NCBI RefSeq assembly: GCF_001429185.1
Contig: NZ_LMIW01000001.1
Span: 357,641-421,640, forward strand
Reading direction: 5' to 3'
From: Terrabacter sp. Root85
GTDB taxonomy: Bacteria; Actinomycetota; Actinomycetes; Actinomycetales; Dermatophilaceae
Length of the DNA: 64,000 nucleotides
Part shown: piece by piece, positions 16,421 to 25,799 of the stretch
How positions within the stretch are numbered: the first letter of the stretch is position 1
Layout of the letters: each line of letters starts with the position of its first letter
The notes under the pieces: generated by a model
Seen by the model: only the letters and a program-made list of their open reading frames with translations
What the model was told of the DNA's origin: nothing
The model's database searches: none
Program-made: the position numbers and the translations under genes

Positions 16421-17170
16421 ATGCCTGACTCCAGCACCGTTGCCGGCCCGACTCCTGACCTCACGCGCAAGGCCGTGGCCGAAGCCGTCGGAACGTTCAT
16501 CCTCGTCTTCTTCGCCGTGGGCGCCGCCGTCGTCGGCCTCGAGACGATGAGCAGGCTCGCCGTCGCCGTGGCCTTCGGCTTCGTGCTGCTCGCACTGGCG
16601 TACGCCATCGGCCCCGTCTCGGGCTGCCACGTCAACCCCGCCGTCACCCTCGGCGTGCTCATGCGCAAGGGCATCACGACGACCGAGGCGATCTACTACT
16701 GGATCGCCCAGCTCGTCGGTGCGATCCTCGGCGCGGCCCTGCTCAAGCTCATGGTCTCGAGCTTCGGTGGCGTCAAGGACGAGACCGGCGCCCTCGGGAC
16801 CAACAACTGGGGCGCGACGATCACCGCGGGTGGCACCTTCGTGCTCGAGGTCGTCCTCACCTTCCTCCTCGTCCTCGTCGTCCTGCTCGTGACGAGCCGG
16901 GCCGCGGCACCGGGCTTCGCCGGACTCGCGATCGGACTCGTGCTCACCGTGATCCACATCGTCGGCATCCCGCTCGACGGCACCTCCGTCAACCCGGCCC
17001 GGTCCATCGGGCCTGCCCTGCTCAACGGCGGCGAGCCGCTGGCTCACGTGTGGATGTTCATCGTCGCGCCGCTCATCGGCGGTGCCATCGCGGCCCTCGC
17101 CTCCCCGTACTTCGAGACGGCAGTCTCGAAGACCGACACCGACCCGACGGGCGCCGACGTGCCCGCCTGA
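16421..17170 (+). CDS. aqpZ: Aquaporin (AqpZ-like MIP channel)
   Basis: This is a 249-residue six-helix major intrinsic protein forming a membrane water channel. Both half-helix NPA boxes are present: SGCHVNPAVT (Asn72) and TSVNPARSIG (Asn191). The His in VIHIVGIP together with Thr and Arg in TSVNPAR match the narrow, water-selective AqpZ filter rather than the wider GlpF filter. A ribosome-binding site (GGAAGG) lies upstream of the ATG at 16421. It is divergent from the hybrid kinase operon across 220 bases and might respond to the same stress signals; that link is inference. Confidence 0.92.
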   Translation: MPDSSTVAGPTPDLTRKAVAEAVGTFILVFFAVGAAVVGLETMSRLAVAVAFGFVLLALAYAIGPVSGCHVNPAVTLGVLMRKGITTTEAIYYWIAQLVGAILGAALLKLMVSSFGGVKDETGALGTNNWGATITAGGTFVLEVVLTFLLVLVVLLVTSRAAAPGFAGLAIGLVLTVIHIVGIPLDGTSVNPARSIGPALLNGGEPLAHVWMFIVAPLIGGAIAALASPYFETAVSKTDTDPTGADVPA

Positions 17171-17225
17171 CCGTGCTTCGCCGACTGTCCAACCTTGTGG
17201 CGCGCGCCTGCCCCATGATGAGTCC

Positions 17226-19490
17226 ATGAGCGACGCATCCGGGGGCAGGCACGGGTCGAGCAGGCCGAAGGGCCGTGCCGCGGTCCGGTGGGTGGCCGCC
17301 CTGGCGGTGCTGGCCTGGCTCGCCATCGGGGGCGTCGGTGGTCCCCTCGTGGGGCGGCTGTCCGAGGTCGCCACCAACGACAACGCGAACTTCCTTCCCC
17401 CGTCGGCGGAGTCGACGTCGGTGAGCAAGCTCGTGGGCCGCACGACCGACACCCAGACACTCCCCTACCTCGTCGTGGTCGAGCGGCAGAGCGGGCTGAC
17501 CCCGGCGGACCTCGCGGCCGTCCAGCGATACGTCGACGGCATCCCCGGCCTGAAGCTCGCCGACCCCGGACGCACGGTCGGCGAGTTCCTGCAGTCGCCC
17601 CCGACCCTCGCGATCCCCAGCCAGGACAAGCAGGCTGCGCTCGTCCCCGTCGCCTTCCTCGCCGACAAGGCCGAGGACACCATCGCCGGGAACACCGCGT
17701 TGTATGCCGTCGCGCAGGCCCTGCGCGAGTCCGCTGCGTCGACGTTGGGTGCGTCCGGCCTGACCGTCCACGTCACGGGTGCCGGCGGCTTCTTCGCCGA
17801 CTTCATCATCGCCTTCGGCGGCATCGACGGCATCCTTCTGCTCGTCGCCCTCGGCGTCGTCTTCCTCATCCTGCTCATCGTCTACCGCAGCCCGATCCTG
17901 CCCTTCGCCGTGCTCATCTCGGCCGTGTTCGGCCTGTCCCTCGCGGCGCTCGTCGTCTTCCCCCTCGCCAAGAACGGCACGATCAGCCTGAGCGGCCAGA
18001 GCCAGGGCATCCTGTCGATCCTCGTCGTCGGCGCCGCGACCGACTACGCCCTGCTCCTCGTCGCGCGCTTCAAGGAGGAGCTGCACGACGAGGAGTCGAC
18101 GTGGGCGGCGATGAAGATCGCGTGGCGGGCCTCGCTCGAGCCGATCGCCGCGAGCGCTGCCACCGTCGTCCTCGGCCTGCTCTGCCTGCGCCTGTCGGAT
18201 CTCGGCAGCACCAAGGGTCTCGGCCCCGTCGGCGCGCTGGGCATCGTCGGCGCCTTCGTCGCGTCCCTGACCTTCCTGCCCGCGCTCCTGCTCCTCATCG
18301 GCCGACGCGTCTTCTGGCCGCAGGTGCCCCACGTCGACCACGTGCACAGCGCGGACGCGGTGGGCACCCGCGGCATCTGGGGCCGGGTCGCCGGCATGGT
18401 CGGGCGCCACCCCCGGCGCACCTGGGTGGTCACCCTCCTCGCCCTCGCGACCTGCGCGGCGTTCCTGCCGACGCTCAACGCGCGGGGCATCGCCCAGTCC
18501 GACCTCTTCCTCACCCAGGTGGACTCCGTCACCGGGCAGGAGGTGCTCGCGCGCCACTTCCCCGCCGGGTCCGGCTCCCCCGTCCAGATCGCCGCCCCCG
18601 AGGCCCAGGCCGATGCCGTGGTCGCGGTGCTCGAGTCGACCGACGGGGTCAGCAGCCCACAGGTGGGGCTCGTCCCCGGCCAGCCGCCGAAGGTCGTCGA
18701 CGGCCAGGTCATCGTGCAGGCCACGCTCGACGCCGCCGCCGACAGCGTCGCGGCCGAGGACACCATCGAGACGCTGCGCGCCTCCCTCGACCGGGTCGGC
18801 TCCGACGTGCTCGTGGGAGGGACCACCGCGACGAACCTCGACGTGCGCCTCGCCAGCGAGCGCGACCTCAAGGTCATCATCCCGACGATCCTCGCCGTCA
18901 TCTTCGTCGTGCTCATGCTGCTGCTGCGCTCGATCGTGGCGCCGCTCGTCCTCGTCGCCGCGAACGTCCTGTCGTTCGCCGCGACGATGGGCGTCTCCGC
19001 GATCGCCTTCAACCACGTCTTCGGGTTCCCGGGCTCCGACCCGTCGACGCCGCTCTACGGCTTCGTCTTCCTCGTCGCACTCGGCATCGACTACTCGATC
19101 TTCCTCATGACGCGCGTCCGTGAGGAGTCGCGCACCCGTGGCACGCGGCCCGGCATCCTCGTGGGCCTCGCGGTGACGGGCGGTGTCATCACGAGTGCGG
19201 GCATCGTGCTCGCGGCGACCTTCTCGGCCCTCGCGGTGCTGCCGATACTCTTCCTCGTCCAGATCGCCTTCATCGTCGCCTTCGGCGTCCTGCTCGACAC
19301 GCTCATCGTGCGCAGCCTGCTCGTCCCGGCGGTGTCCTACGACCTCGGCGACCGCATCTGGTGGCCCATCGGCCTCCGGCGGGCGTCGAGCGGGGCGTCC
19401 GGTCCGGAAGGGGGCGACGACGACGTGGACGGCGAGGGATCTCGTGCGCCGCGGACTAGTGCGGCTTCAGGACGATCTGCAGAGCGATGA
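17226..19490 (+). CDS. MMPL (RND-superfamily) transporter
   Basis: This is a 754-residue membrane protein with the MmpL arrangement: TM1, a large extracytoplasmic loop, TM2-6, a second loop and TM7-12. The conserved transmembrane proton-relay Asp-Tyr pairs appear twice (GAATDYALLLVARFKEE and ALGIDYSIFLMTRVREE). Such proteins export lipids, siderophores or drugs using the proton gradient; the substrate here is unknown. The ATG at 17226 was chosen because upstream codons overlap the aquaporin. The hydrophilic C-terminal tail is rich in Gly, Ser and Asp and its last 35 bases overlap the end of the convergent minus-strand gene. Confidence 0.9.
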   Translation: MSDASGGRHGSSRPKGRAAVRWVAALAVLAWLAIGGVGGPLVGRLSEVATNDNANFLPPSAESTSVSKLVGRTTDTQTLPYLVVVERQSGLTPADLAAVQRYVDGIPGLKLADPGRTVGEFLQSPPTLAIPSQDKQAALVPVAFLADKAEDTIAGNTALYAVAQALRESAASTLGASGLTVHVTGAGGFFADFIIAFGGIDGILLLVALGVVFLILLIVYRSPILPFAVLISAVFGLSLAALVVFPLAKNGTISLSGQSQGILSILVVGAATDYALLLVARFKEELHDEESTWAAMKIAWRASLEPIAASAATVVLGLLCLRLSDLGSTKGLGPVGALGIVGAFVASLTFLPALLLLIGRRVFWPQVPHVDHVHSADAVGTRGIWGRVAGMVGRHPRRTWVVTLLALATCAAFLPTLNARGIAQSDLFLTQVDSVTGQEVLARHFPAGSGSPVQIAAPEAQADAVVAVLESTDGVSSPQVGLVPGQPPKVVDGQVIVQATLDAAADSVAAEDTIETLRASLDRVGSDVLVGGTTATNLDVRLASERDLKVIIPTILAVIFVVLMLLLRSIVAPLVLVAANVLSFAATMGVSAIAFNHVFGFPGSDPSTPLYGFVFLVALGIDYSIFLMTRVREESRTRGTRPGILVGLAVTGGVITSAGIVLAATFSALAVLPILFLVQIAFIVAFGVLLDTLIVRSLLVPAVSYDLGDRIWWPIGLRRASSGASGPEGGDDDVDGEGSRAPRTSAASGRSAER

Positions 19491-19968
19491 CCGTGAGCCC
19501 GACCAAGCCCCCGGCGAGCGATCCGACGACCAGCCACGGTCCCCGGAGGCCGGCCCGCCTGCTCGCGATCGCCGACAGGAAGGCCAGGGTCAGCATCCCG
19601 GTGATCTCCACGACGGGAAGGGTGTCGGCGGTCCTGAGAGATGTCGCCCGACCGATGGCCAGGACGGCGAGCGGGGGGATGGCTGCCAGCAGCAGATGCA
19701 CCTGCCGGCGCGCCACGCCGAGCCATTCCGAGGTCGCCAGTCCCCGCTGCACCGCAGCGTGCTCCTGGAGCAGCTCCGAGAACGCGTGCGCCAGGCACAC
19801 GGCCACCACGGGAGAGACGACGACGACGGCAGCGGCCGGGAACGACAGGTCGGACCAGCCGGAGTAGGCGGAGAGAACGGCCATCACGACGATGGTTGCG
19901 TACGTCAGGCGCTCGAGGTCCAGGGCGACCCCGGCGACGCGCACCGAATGCGGATCTTGACTCGTCAC
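19456..19968 (-). CDS. Hypothetical four-helix membrane protein
   Basis: I do not recognise a named family. The protein (about 170 residues from the GTG at 19968) has four or five hydrophobic stretches (YATIVVMAVLSAYSG, FPAAAVVVVSPVVAVCLAHAF, LLLAAIPPLAVLAIG, and a final GPWLVVGSLAGGLVGLTVIALQ). Between TM2 and TM3 lies an amphipathic stretch (ELLQEHAAVQRGLATSEWLGVARRQVH). The frame is open upstream to 20040, so the start is uncertain. It is convergent with and slightly overlaps the MMPL gene and is divergent from the P-type ATPase gene, which may share its promoter region. Confidence 0.65.
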   Translation of the reverse strand: MTSQDPHSVRVAGVALDLERLTYATIVVMAVLSAYSGWSDLSFPAAAVVVVSPVVAVCLAHAFSELLQEHAAVQRGLATSEWLGVARRQVHLLLAAIPPLAVLAIGRATSLRTADTLPVVEITGMLTLAFLSAIASRRAGLRGPWLVVGSLAGGLVGLTVIALQIVLKPH

Positions 19969-20109
19969 GCGGTCAAGGCTCGCACGGAAGGCATGGCCTC
20001 TGGCGGATCGTCGCACGGATGGAGCATCGCAGACCTCCACGCAGGCGGCTGGTTGGTACTAGCGTGACAGACGCTGACGTTGAGGCACCCGAGGCTGAGG
20101 GGACGACCC

Positions 20110-22893
20110 ATGAGCGAGACCGGCACGCCGGCGTCGACTGCGGACGCCGAGATCCCACCCTTCGCGCTGGACGCCGACGAGGTCGTGGCCGCGGCCGGCT
20201 CAGACACGGACTCCGGTTTGACCGGGGCGCAGGTCGCGAGTCGCCGAGCAGCCTTCGGCCCCAACGCGATCGCCGCCGAGAGACCGCCGTCCGTCTGGGC
20301 CGTCGCCGCGAGCCAGCTGCGCGATCCGATGAACATCATGCTGGTGGCCGTCGTGGTCGTGAGCCTTGCCATCGGCCAGGTGTCGACCGGAGTGATCGTC
20401 GGTCTGCTCATCGTCCTCAACCTCGCCCTCGGCACCCGGCAGGAGCTGACGGCCCGCGCCAGCGTCGACGCCCTCGCCAAGATGCAGACACCGCAGGCGC
20501 GGGTCGTCCGTGACGGCGCCCTATCCCTCGTCCCCGCCACCGAGATCGTGCCCGGGGACGTGGTGCAGGTCGAGGCAGGCGACATCGTCCCGGCGGACGG
20601 ACGCATCGTCCGTTCCGCCACCCTCGAGGCCCAGGAAGCCGCGCTGACCGGGGAGAGCGTGCCGATAGCCAAGGACCACTCCGCGCTGGGATCCGTGGAC
20701 GTCGCTCTCGGCGACCGGACCAACATGCTCTTCCAGAACACGTCCGTCACACGCGGCACCGGCACCATCGTGGTCACGGCGACCGGGCAGCGGACGCAGA
20801 TGGGCCAGATCGCGACCATGCTCAGCTCGGTCACGCGAAAGCGTTCACCGCTGCAGAAGGAGCTCGACACCCTCACCAAGGTGCTGGGCGTCATCGCCTG
20901 GGGAGCGGTCGCCGTCATCGTCGTCGTCGGTCTCGTCCGCGGGACGCCGGCCAAGGACCTGCTGCTGCTGGGCACGGCGATGGCCGTCTCCGCGATCCCC
21001 ACGGGAATGCCGGCCTTCGTCTCCGGACTCCTGTCGATGGGCGCCAAGCAGCTGGCTGCGTCCAAGGCCGTGGTCAAGAACCTCACCGACGTCGAGACAC
21101 TCGGGTCGACGAGCGCGATCAACACCGACAAGACGGGCACGCTGACCCTCAACGAGATGATGGTGTCCACGCTGTACGCGAGCGGGTCGTGGTTCACCGT
21201 CGACGGCGAGGGCTACCGCAAGAGCGGGGCGATCCGGGCCGTGGCCGGCACGCCGGTCCCGGACTTCACGCGTCTGGGCCTCGGGTTGTGCCTCGACAGC
21301 GACGCAGTGGTCGGCGACGACGGCTCGGTGATCGGAGACCCCACCGAGGCGGCGCTGGTGGTGCTCGCCGCGAAGCTCGGGATCGACGCCGAGGAGACCC
21401 GCCGAACCTACCCGCGCCTGGCCGAGGTGCCCTTCGACTCCGAGTACAAGTTCATGGCCACGTTCCACCGGGTGACCCTCGAGGGGGCCGAGCACCTCAT
21501 CGAGCTCGTCAAGGGCGCCCCCGACGTCGTCATCGCCCGCTGCACCCTGGCGGGTGGTCCGCTGAGTGGCTCGCAGGTCCCCATCGGGCAGGCGCTCGAC
21601 GGCCTCCTGGAGGCCAACGAGCGGATGGGCGGCAAGGGACTGCGCGTGCTCGCGTTCGCGGCTCGCCTCGTCGCCGACGACGAGGTGGCGACCATGGACG
21701 CCGACCCCATGGCTCTGACGCAGGACCTGTCCTTCGTTGGGCTCGCCGGGATCATCGACCCCCTGCGCACCGAGGCGAGGAGCGCTGTCGCGACGGCCCT
21801 GACGGCCGGGATCGACGTGCGGATGATCACCGGTGACCACGCCGTCACGGCTCAGGCGATCGGCCAGGAGCTGGGGCTGGGTCCGGGGGCCATCAGCGGC
21901 GCCGATCTGCAGGCGCTGAGCGACGAGGAGCTGAAGCAGCAGCTGCCGATGCTGCACGTGTTCGGCCGCGTCACGCCCGAGGACAAGCTCCGGCTGGCTC
22001 GGGCGATGCAGGAGGAGGGGATGATCGTCGCGATGACCGGTGACGCCGTCAACGACGCCGCCGCCCTCAAGCAGGCAGACATCGGCGTCGCGATGGGGAG
22101 CGGCAGCGAGGTGACCAAGCAGGCCGCACGCATGGTGCTCACGGACGACAACTTCGGGACGCTCGTCCATGCCGTCGAGATCGGGAGGCGCGCGTACGAC
22201 AAGGTCGTCTCGTACGTGCGCTACCAGATGACCCAGCTGCTCTCGCTGGTGTTCCTCTTCCTCGCGGCAACCGTGTTCGACGTCAACCGGGGTGTCGCGA
22301 TGACCCCGACCATGGTGCTCTTCCTGCTGTTCTTCGCGACGGCCGTCGGTGTCATCGTCATCGCCGTCGACCCGGGTGACCCCGACGTCATGAGCCGGCC
22401 GCCCCGCGACCCCGGCCTCACCATCACGAACCGGTCGGCCGTCGTCATGTGGCTGGCCTACGCGGCGGTCCTGTTCGTCGCCGCCTTCTTGCCGTTGGTG
22501 CTCGGGCCGGACGAGCCGAGCCCCACGCGAGCATCCGTGTCGATGACGATGACGTTCGTGGTGATGGGCCTGGGCACCGCGTTCAACGCGGTGGTCAACC
22601 GGCGCGACCCCACCAGCGGACTCACGCCCCCGATCCTCAGGGCGCTGGCGATCGCCCTGATTCCGGTCGGGATGCTCCTCCTGGCGACCCAGCTGCCGAC
22701 GTTGCAGCAGGCACTGCTGACCTCCGAGCTCACGCCGGGCCAGTGGCTCGTCTGCGCAGCCCTGGCAGCCGCGCTCCCCGCCGTCGTCGAGCTCGGCAAG
22801 CTGGTCAGGCGGCGCCGGCACGCGCCGGCGGACGCCCTCGACCCGCAGTCGGCGGTCGCGCCTGCCCGCGCCCTGACGACGCCGCGCGCCTGA
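20110..22893 (+). CDS. Cation-transporting P-type ATPase with atypical M4 motif
   Basis: This is a 927-residue P2-like ATPase of the CtpF/SERCA-type layout. The N-terminal cation-ATPase domain carries LTGAQVASRRAAFGPNAI, the actuator loop TGES is at 180-183, the phosphorylated Asp340 lies in NTDKTGTLT, and the hinge motif is MTGDAVNDAAALKQADIGVAMG. Membrane helices M1-M6 and a long C-terminal membrane domain are present. M4 reads IPTGMPAFVSG where Ca2+ and Na+/K+ pumps read PEGLP, so the metal-coordinating Glu is missing, and the M6 region (FATAVGVIVIAVDPGDPD) is also divergent. The transported ion is therefore uncertain; a proton, Mg2+ or polyamine is conceivable. The ATG at 20110 is preferred over 20080. 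Confidence 0.9.
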   Translation: MSETGTPASTADAEIPPFALDADEVVAAAGSDTDSGLTGAQVASRRAAFGPNAIAAERPPSVWAVAASQLRDPMNIMLVAVVVVSLAIGQVSTGVIVGLLIVLNLALGTRQELTARASVDALAKMQTPQARVVRDGALSLVPATEIVPGDVVQVEAGDIVPADGRIVRSATLEAQEAALTGESVPIAKDHSALGSVDVALGDRTNMLFQNTSVTRGTGTIVVTATGQRTQMGQIATMLSSVTRKRSPLQKELDTLTKVLGVIAWGAVAVIVVVGLVRGTPAKDLLLLGTAMAVSAIPTGMPAFVSGLLSMGAKQLAASKAVVKNLTDVETLGSTSAINTDKTGTLTLNEMMVSTLYASGSWFTVDGEGYRKSGAIRAVAGTPVPDFTRLGLGLCLDSDAVVGDDGSVIGDPTEAALVVLAAKLGIDAEETRRTYPRLAEVPFDSEYKFMATFHRVTLEGAEHLIELVKGAPDVVIARCTLAGGPLSGSQVPIGQALDGLLEANERMGGKGLRVLAFAARLVADDEVATMDADPMALTQDLSFVGLAGIIDPLRTEARSAVATALTAGIDVRMITGDHAVTAQAIGQELGLGPGAISGADLQALSDEELKQQLPMLHVFGRVTPEDKLRLARAMQEEGMIVAMTGDAVNDAAALKQADIGVAMGSGSEVTKQAARMVLTDDNFGTLVHAVEIGRRAYDKVVSYVRYQMTQLLSLVFLFLAATVFDVNRGVAMTPTMVLFLLFFATAVGVIVIAVDPGDPDVMSRPPRDPGLTITNRSAVVMWLAYAAVLFVAAFLPLVLGPDEPSPTRASVSMTMTFVVMGLGTAFNAVVNRRDPTSGLTPPILRALAIALIPVGMLLLATQLPTLQQALLTSELTPGQWLVCAALAAALPAVVELGKLVRRRRHAPADALDPQSAVAPARALTTPRA

Positions 22894-22911
22894 GCGCCGA
22901 CCCGAGAGCTT

Positions 22912-23958
22912 TCAGGTCGCCCCGCCCACCGGCGAAACCTCGACGTCGTCCTTCCTCGTCAGCTCACCGGCGATGTCGCGTTGCATCATGTCGGCGACGA
23001 CGCCGGTGTCGAGGCCCTGGCCGAGCAGGACCGCGAGCTTGGTGAGCGCGGCCTCGCACGTCATGTCGTAGCCCGGCACGGCGCCGGCCCGCATCAGTGC
23101 CGACCCGGTCGCGTACGCCCCCGGCTGCACCGATCCGCGGACGCACTGGGTGACGACGACCACGACGATGTCCTCGGCCGTGGCGGCCTCGACGACGGCC
23201 ATGAACTCCCGGTCGTTCGAGGGTCCGTTGCCCGCCCCGTAGGCCTCGATGACGAGTCCCTGCAGCGGGGGTCGGCACAGGTTCGCGAGGATCGAGGCCG
23301 AGAACCCGGGAAAGAGCCGCACCGCTGCCACCTCCCCCAGCCGTCCGGCCCGGAGCTCGGGTTCGCCGTCGGCGGGGCGCACCAGGGTGTGCCGGACGTC
23401 GATGTCGATGCCGATCGCGGCGAGCGGTGGGAAGCGTGGCGAGTCGAAGGCGTCGAGGCCCGAGGCGTCGACCTTCGTCGCCCGGTTGCCTCGCAGCAGC
23501 ACCTCGCCGAAGAGCAGCGTGCTCTCCGGGACGTCGGACCGCGCCGCGACCTGGAGCGCCCCGATGAGGTTCTGCCGCCCGTCGCTTCGGGTGCGGGCGA
23601 CGGGGATCTGCGAGCCGGTGACGATGACCGGCTTGCCGAACGACGGAAGCAGGAACGAGAGCGCGGACGCCGTGTAGGCCATCGTGTCCGTCCCGTGCAG
23701 GACGACGAACCCCCGGTGACGGCTGCGGCGCTCGTGGAGGACTCGCGCGATGGCGCACCAGTCGTCGGGCGTCGCGTTGGCGGAGTCGATGGGTGGGTCG
23801 AGCTCCTCGAAGACGATCGGGGGCAGCTCCCCTCTCGAGTTCTCCACGATCCAGTCGACATAGGGAGCGAGCGCACCCGCCACGGGCGCGTAGCCGTCCG
23901 GGGTGTCGACCATCCCGATGGTCCCACCGGTGTGAAGCACGAACACGCTGTCGCTCAC
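22912..23958 (-). CDS. ansA: L-asparaginase, type I-like (cytoplasmic)
   Basis: This asparaginase of 348 residues hydrolyses asparagine to aspartate and ammonia. The first catalytic Thr lies in HTGGTIGM and the second catalytic segment is VVLHGTDTMAYTASAL. RSDGRQNLIGAL and VIEAYGAGNGP are typical of the bacterial AnsA/asparaginase family. There is no signal peptide, so it should act in the cytosol. The start is GTG at 23958 with a good site (AAGGGAG) upstream; further upstream codons are Arg-rich. It sits convergent to the P-type ATPase with only 18 bases between stops. Confidence 0.9.
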   Translation of the reverse strand: MSDSVFVLHTGGTIGMVDTPDGYAPVAGALAPYVDWIVENSRGELPPIVFEELDPPIDSANATPDDWCAIARVLHERRSRHRGFVVLHGTDTMAYTASALSFLLPSFGKPVIVTGSQIPVARTRSDGRQNLIGALQVAARSDVPESTLLFGEVLLRGNRATKVDASGLDAFDSPRFPPLAAIGIDIDVRHTLVRPADGEPELRAGRLGEVAAVRLFPGFSASILANLCRPPLQGLVIEAYGAGNGPSNDREFMAVVEAATAEDIVVVVVTQCVRGSVQPGAYATGSALMRAGAVPGYDMTCEAALTKLAVLLGQGLDTGVVADMMQRDIAGELTRKDDVEVSPVGGAT

Positions 23959-24239
23959 GTGTCTCCCTTGGTCGGATCCCGGACTCTCGCGAGTCGACGC
24001 CCCAGGCCGCCGGTCCCGGCGGCCTGTGCCGCTCACCGTGGCACCGGACGCTCCGCCGTGTCCAGAGCCTCGCCAGGACGCGCTCGGCGGACGGCCACCA
24101 CTCCCGTGAGCGGGCCACCGTACGCGGTGCACTCACCCCGTCCGGATGATCCGCAGCAGCCTGCTCGGTGTCACGCTCGGGGGGTGTCGATCATGAGGCG
24201 GAGGTCCGGGGATGGCTGCCCCTCGGCCGTCGACGGTGG

Positions 24240-25637
24240 GTGACGGTGGCCCCGGCCCCGGCTCCTGACGGGCGGACAGCTGCCGCGGCGCCCCTGACGG
24301 CCTCGCGGTCCTTCCACGTCATGTCCAAGCCCACCGGCGCTGTCTGCAACCTCGACTGCGAGTACTGCTTCTTCCTGTCCAAGGACGAGCTCTACCCGGG
24401 CAGCACCTTCCGGATGGACCCGCAGGTCCACGAGGCGTACATCGGCCAGCTCCTCGCGGCCCAGCGCGGCGCCGACGAGGTGGTGGTGGCGTTCCAGGGC
24501 GGCGAGCCGACCCTCATGGGTCTCGACTTCTTCCGACGAACGCTCGAGCTGGAGGAACGTCTCGCCGCGCCGGGTCAGCGCATCCTCAACACCCTGCAGA
24601 CCAACGCCACGCTCCTCGACGACGAGTGGTGCGCCTTCCTGCGCGACCACCACTTCCTCGTCGGCGTCTCGATCGACGGACCACGCGAGATGCATGACGC
24701 CTACCGCGTCGACAAGGGCGGCAAACCCACCTTCGACCGGGTCATCCGCGGTCTCGAGGCGCTCAAGCGCAACGGGGTCGAGTGGAACGCCCTCACCACG
24801 GTGAACGCCGCCAACGGCGACCACGGCCGGGAGGTCTACGGCTTCCTGCGCGACGAGCTCGGGGCCACGTTCGTGCAGCTCATCCCCATCGTGGAGCGGG
24901 TGACGGCCGAGCTGCTCCCGCTTGCCGAGTCGGGGTGGGGCGCCCGGTCCGGTGACCGGCCGCTCTACGTGCAGGACGGCAGCCTCGTCACCCACCGCAC
25001 GGTCAGTGCACACCAGTACGGCCGCTTCCTCGTCGACGTCTTCGAGGAGTGGGCCCGCCACGACGTCGGCGACGTCTTCGTCTCGATGTTCGACACCGCC
25101 CTCGCCCACTGGATGGGCATGGACCAGGCCGGCCTGTGCGTCCATGCCCGCACGTGTGGGGACGCCGTCGCGCTCGAGCACAACGGCGACCTCTACTCCT
25201 GCGACCACTACGTGGAGCCGGGCTACCTCCTCGGTAACATCAGGCAGGGACGAACGCTGCTCCAGCTCGTCGACTCGCCCCAGCAGCGCGCCTTCGGACA
25301 GGCCAAGCTCGACACGCTGCCGGCCTACTGCCGATCGTGCGACGTCCGGTTCGCCTGCAACGGCGGCTGCCCCAAGGACCGCTTCCTCACCGCCCCCGAC
25401 GGCGAGGCCGGCCTGCACTACCTCTGTGAGGGCTACCAGCTCTTCTTCCGACACGTCGACGCACCCATGCGCGTCATGGCGTCCTTGTTGCGTCGAGGCC
25501 GGGACGCCACGGGGCTGAGGGAGTGGTATGCCGTCCGCGACGCCGAGCGCCGCCCGGGTGACCCCTGCTCATGCCTCGGTGGCGCCGTGTGGGCGGACTG
25601 CCATGGGGCCGGCACGAGCCATGACGCGCGCCCCTGA
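24240..25637 (+). CDS. Radical SAM anaerobic sulfatase-maturating enzyme
   Basis: This enzyme oxidises the active-site Cys or Ser of sulfatases to formylglycine using S-adenosylmethionine and iron-sulfur clusters. The radical-SAM cluster motif is CNLDCEYC (Cys36, Cys40, Cys43 from the GTG start), followed by FQGGEPTLMGLDFF. The C-terminal SPASM region carries the expected Cys set (CVHARTC, YSCDHYVEPGYLLGN, YCRSCDVRFACNGGCPKDRF). Its target is almost certainly the sulfatase encoded 162 bases downstream. The start is uncertain: GTG at 24240 was chosen, and the frame is open to 24168. The C-terminal tail has extra Cys (CSCLGGAVWADCHG) beyond the usual end of the family. Confidence 0.9.
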   Translation: MTVAPAPAPDGRTAAAAPLTASRSFHVMSKPTGAVCNLDCEYCFFLSKDELYPGSTFRMDPQVHEAYIGQLLAAQRGADEVVVAFQGGEPTLMGLDFFRRTLELEERLAAPGQRILNTLQTNATLLDDEWCAFLRDHHFLVGVSIDGPREMHDAYRVDKGGKPTFDRVIRGLEALKRNGVEWNALTTVNAANGDHGREVYGFLRDELGATFVQLIPIVERVTAELLPLAESGWGARSGDRPLYVQDGSLVTHRTVSAHQYGRFLVDVFEEWARHDVGDVFVSMFDTALAHWMGMDQAGLCVHARTCGDAVALEHNGDLYSCDHYVEPGYLLGNIRQGRTLLQLVDSPQQRAFGQAKLDTLPAYCRSCDVRFACNGGCPKDRFLTAPDGEAGLHYLCEGYQLFFRHVDAPMRVMASLLRRGRDATGLREWYAVRDAERRPGDPCSCLGGAVWADCHGAGTSHDARP

Positions 25638-25799
25638 CCACGGCTCGCGTGAGCGCCGACCTTCTCATCCGCCGAGGGTGAGGCACAGGGCACCGTCCCC
25701 GTCACATGCTGGGCAGAGCCCCGCCTGAGGAGCACCCGTCCCTTCGTCGGATCCGCGAGCGCCGACGATCGTGAGCAGTCGCGAGCAAGGAGTCATGAC

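Noticed and set aside
19456-19490. Overlap of the MMPL and membrane-protein ends considered as a frameshift
   Set aside because: Both frames are complete; a 35-base convergent overlap of hydrophilic tail and C-terminus is a simpler reading.
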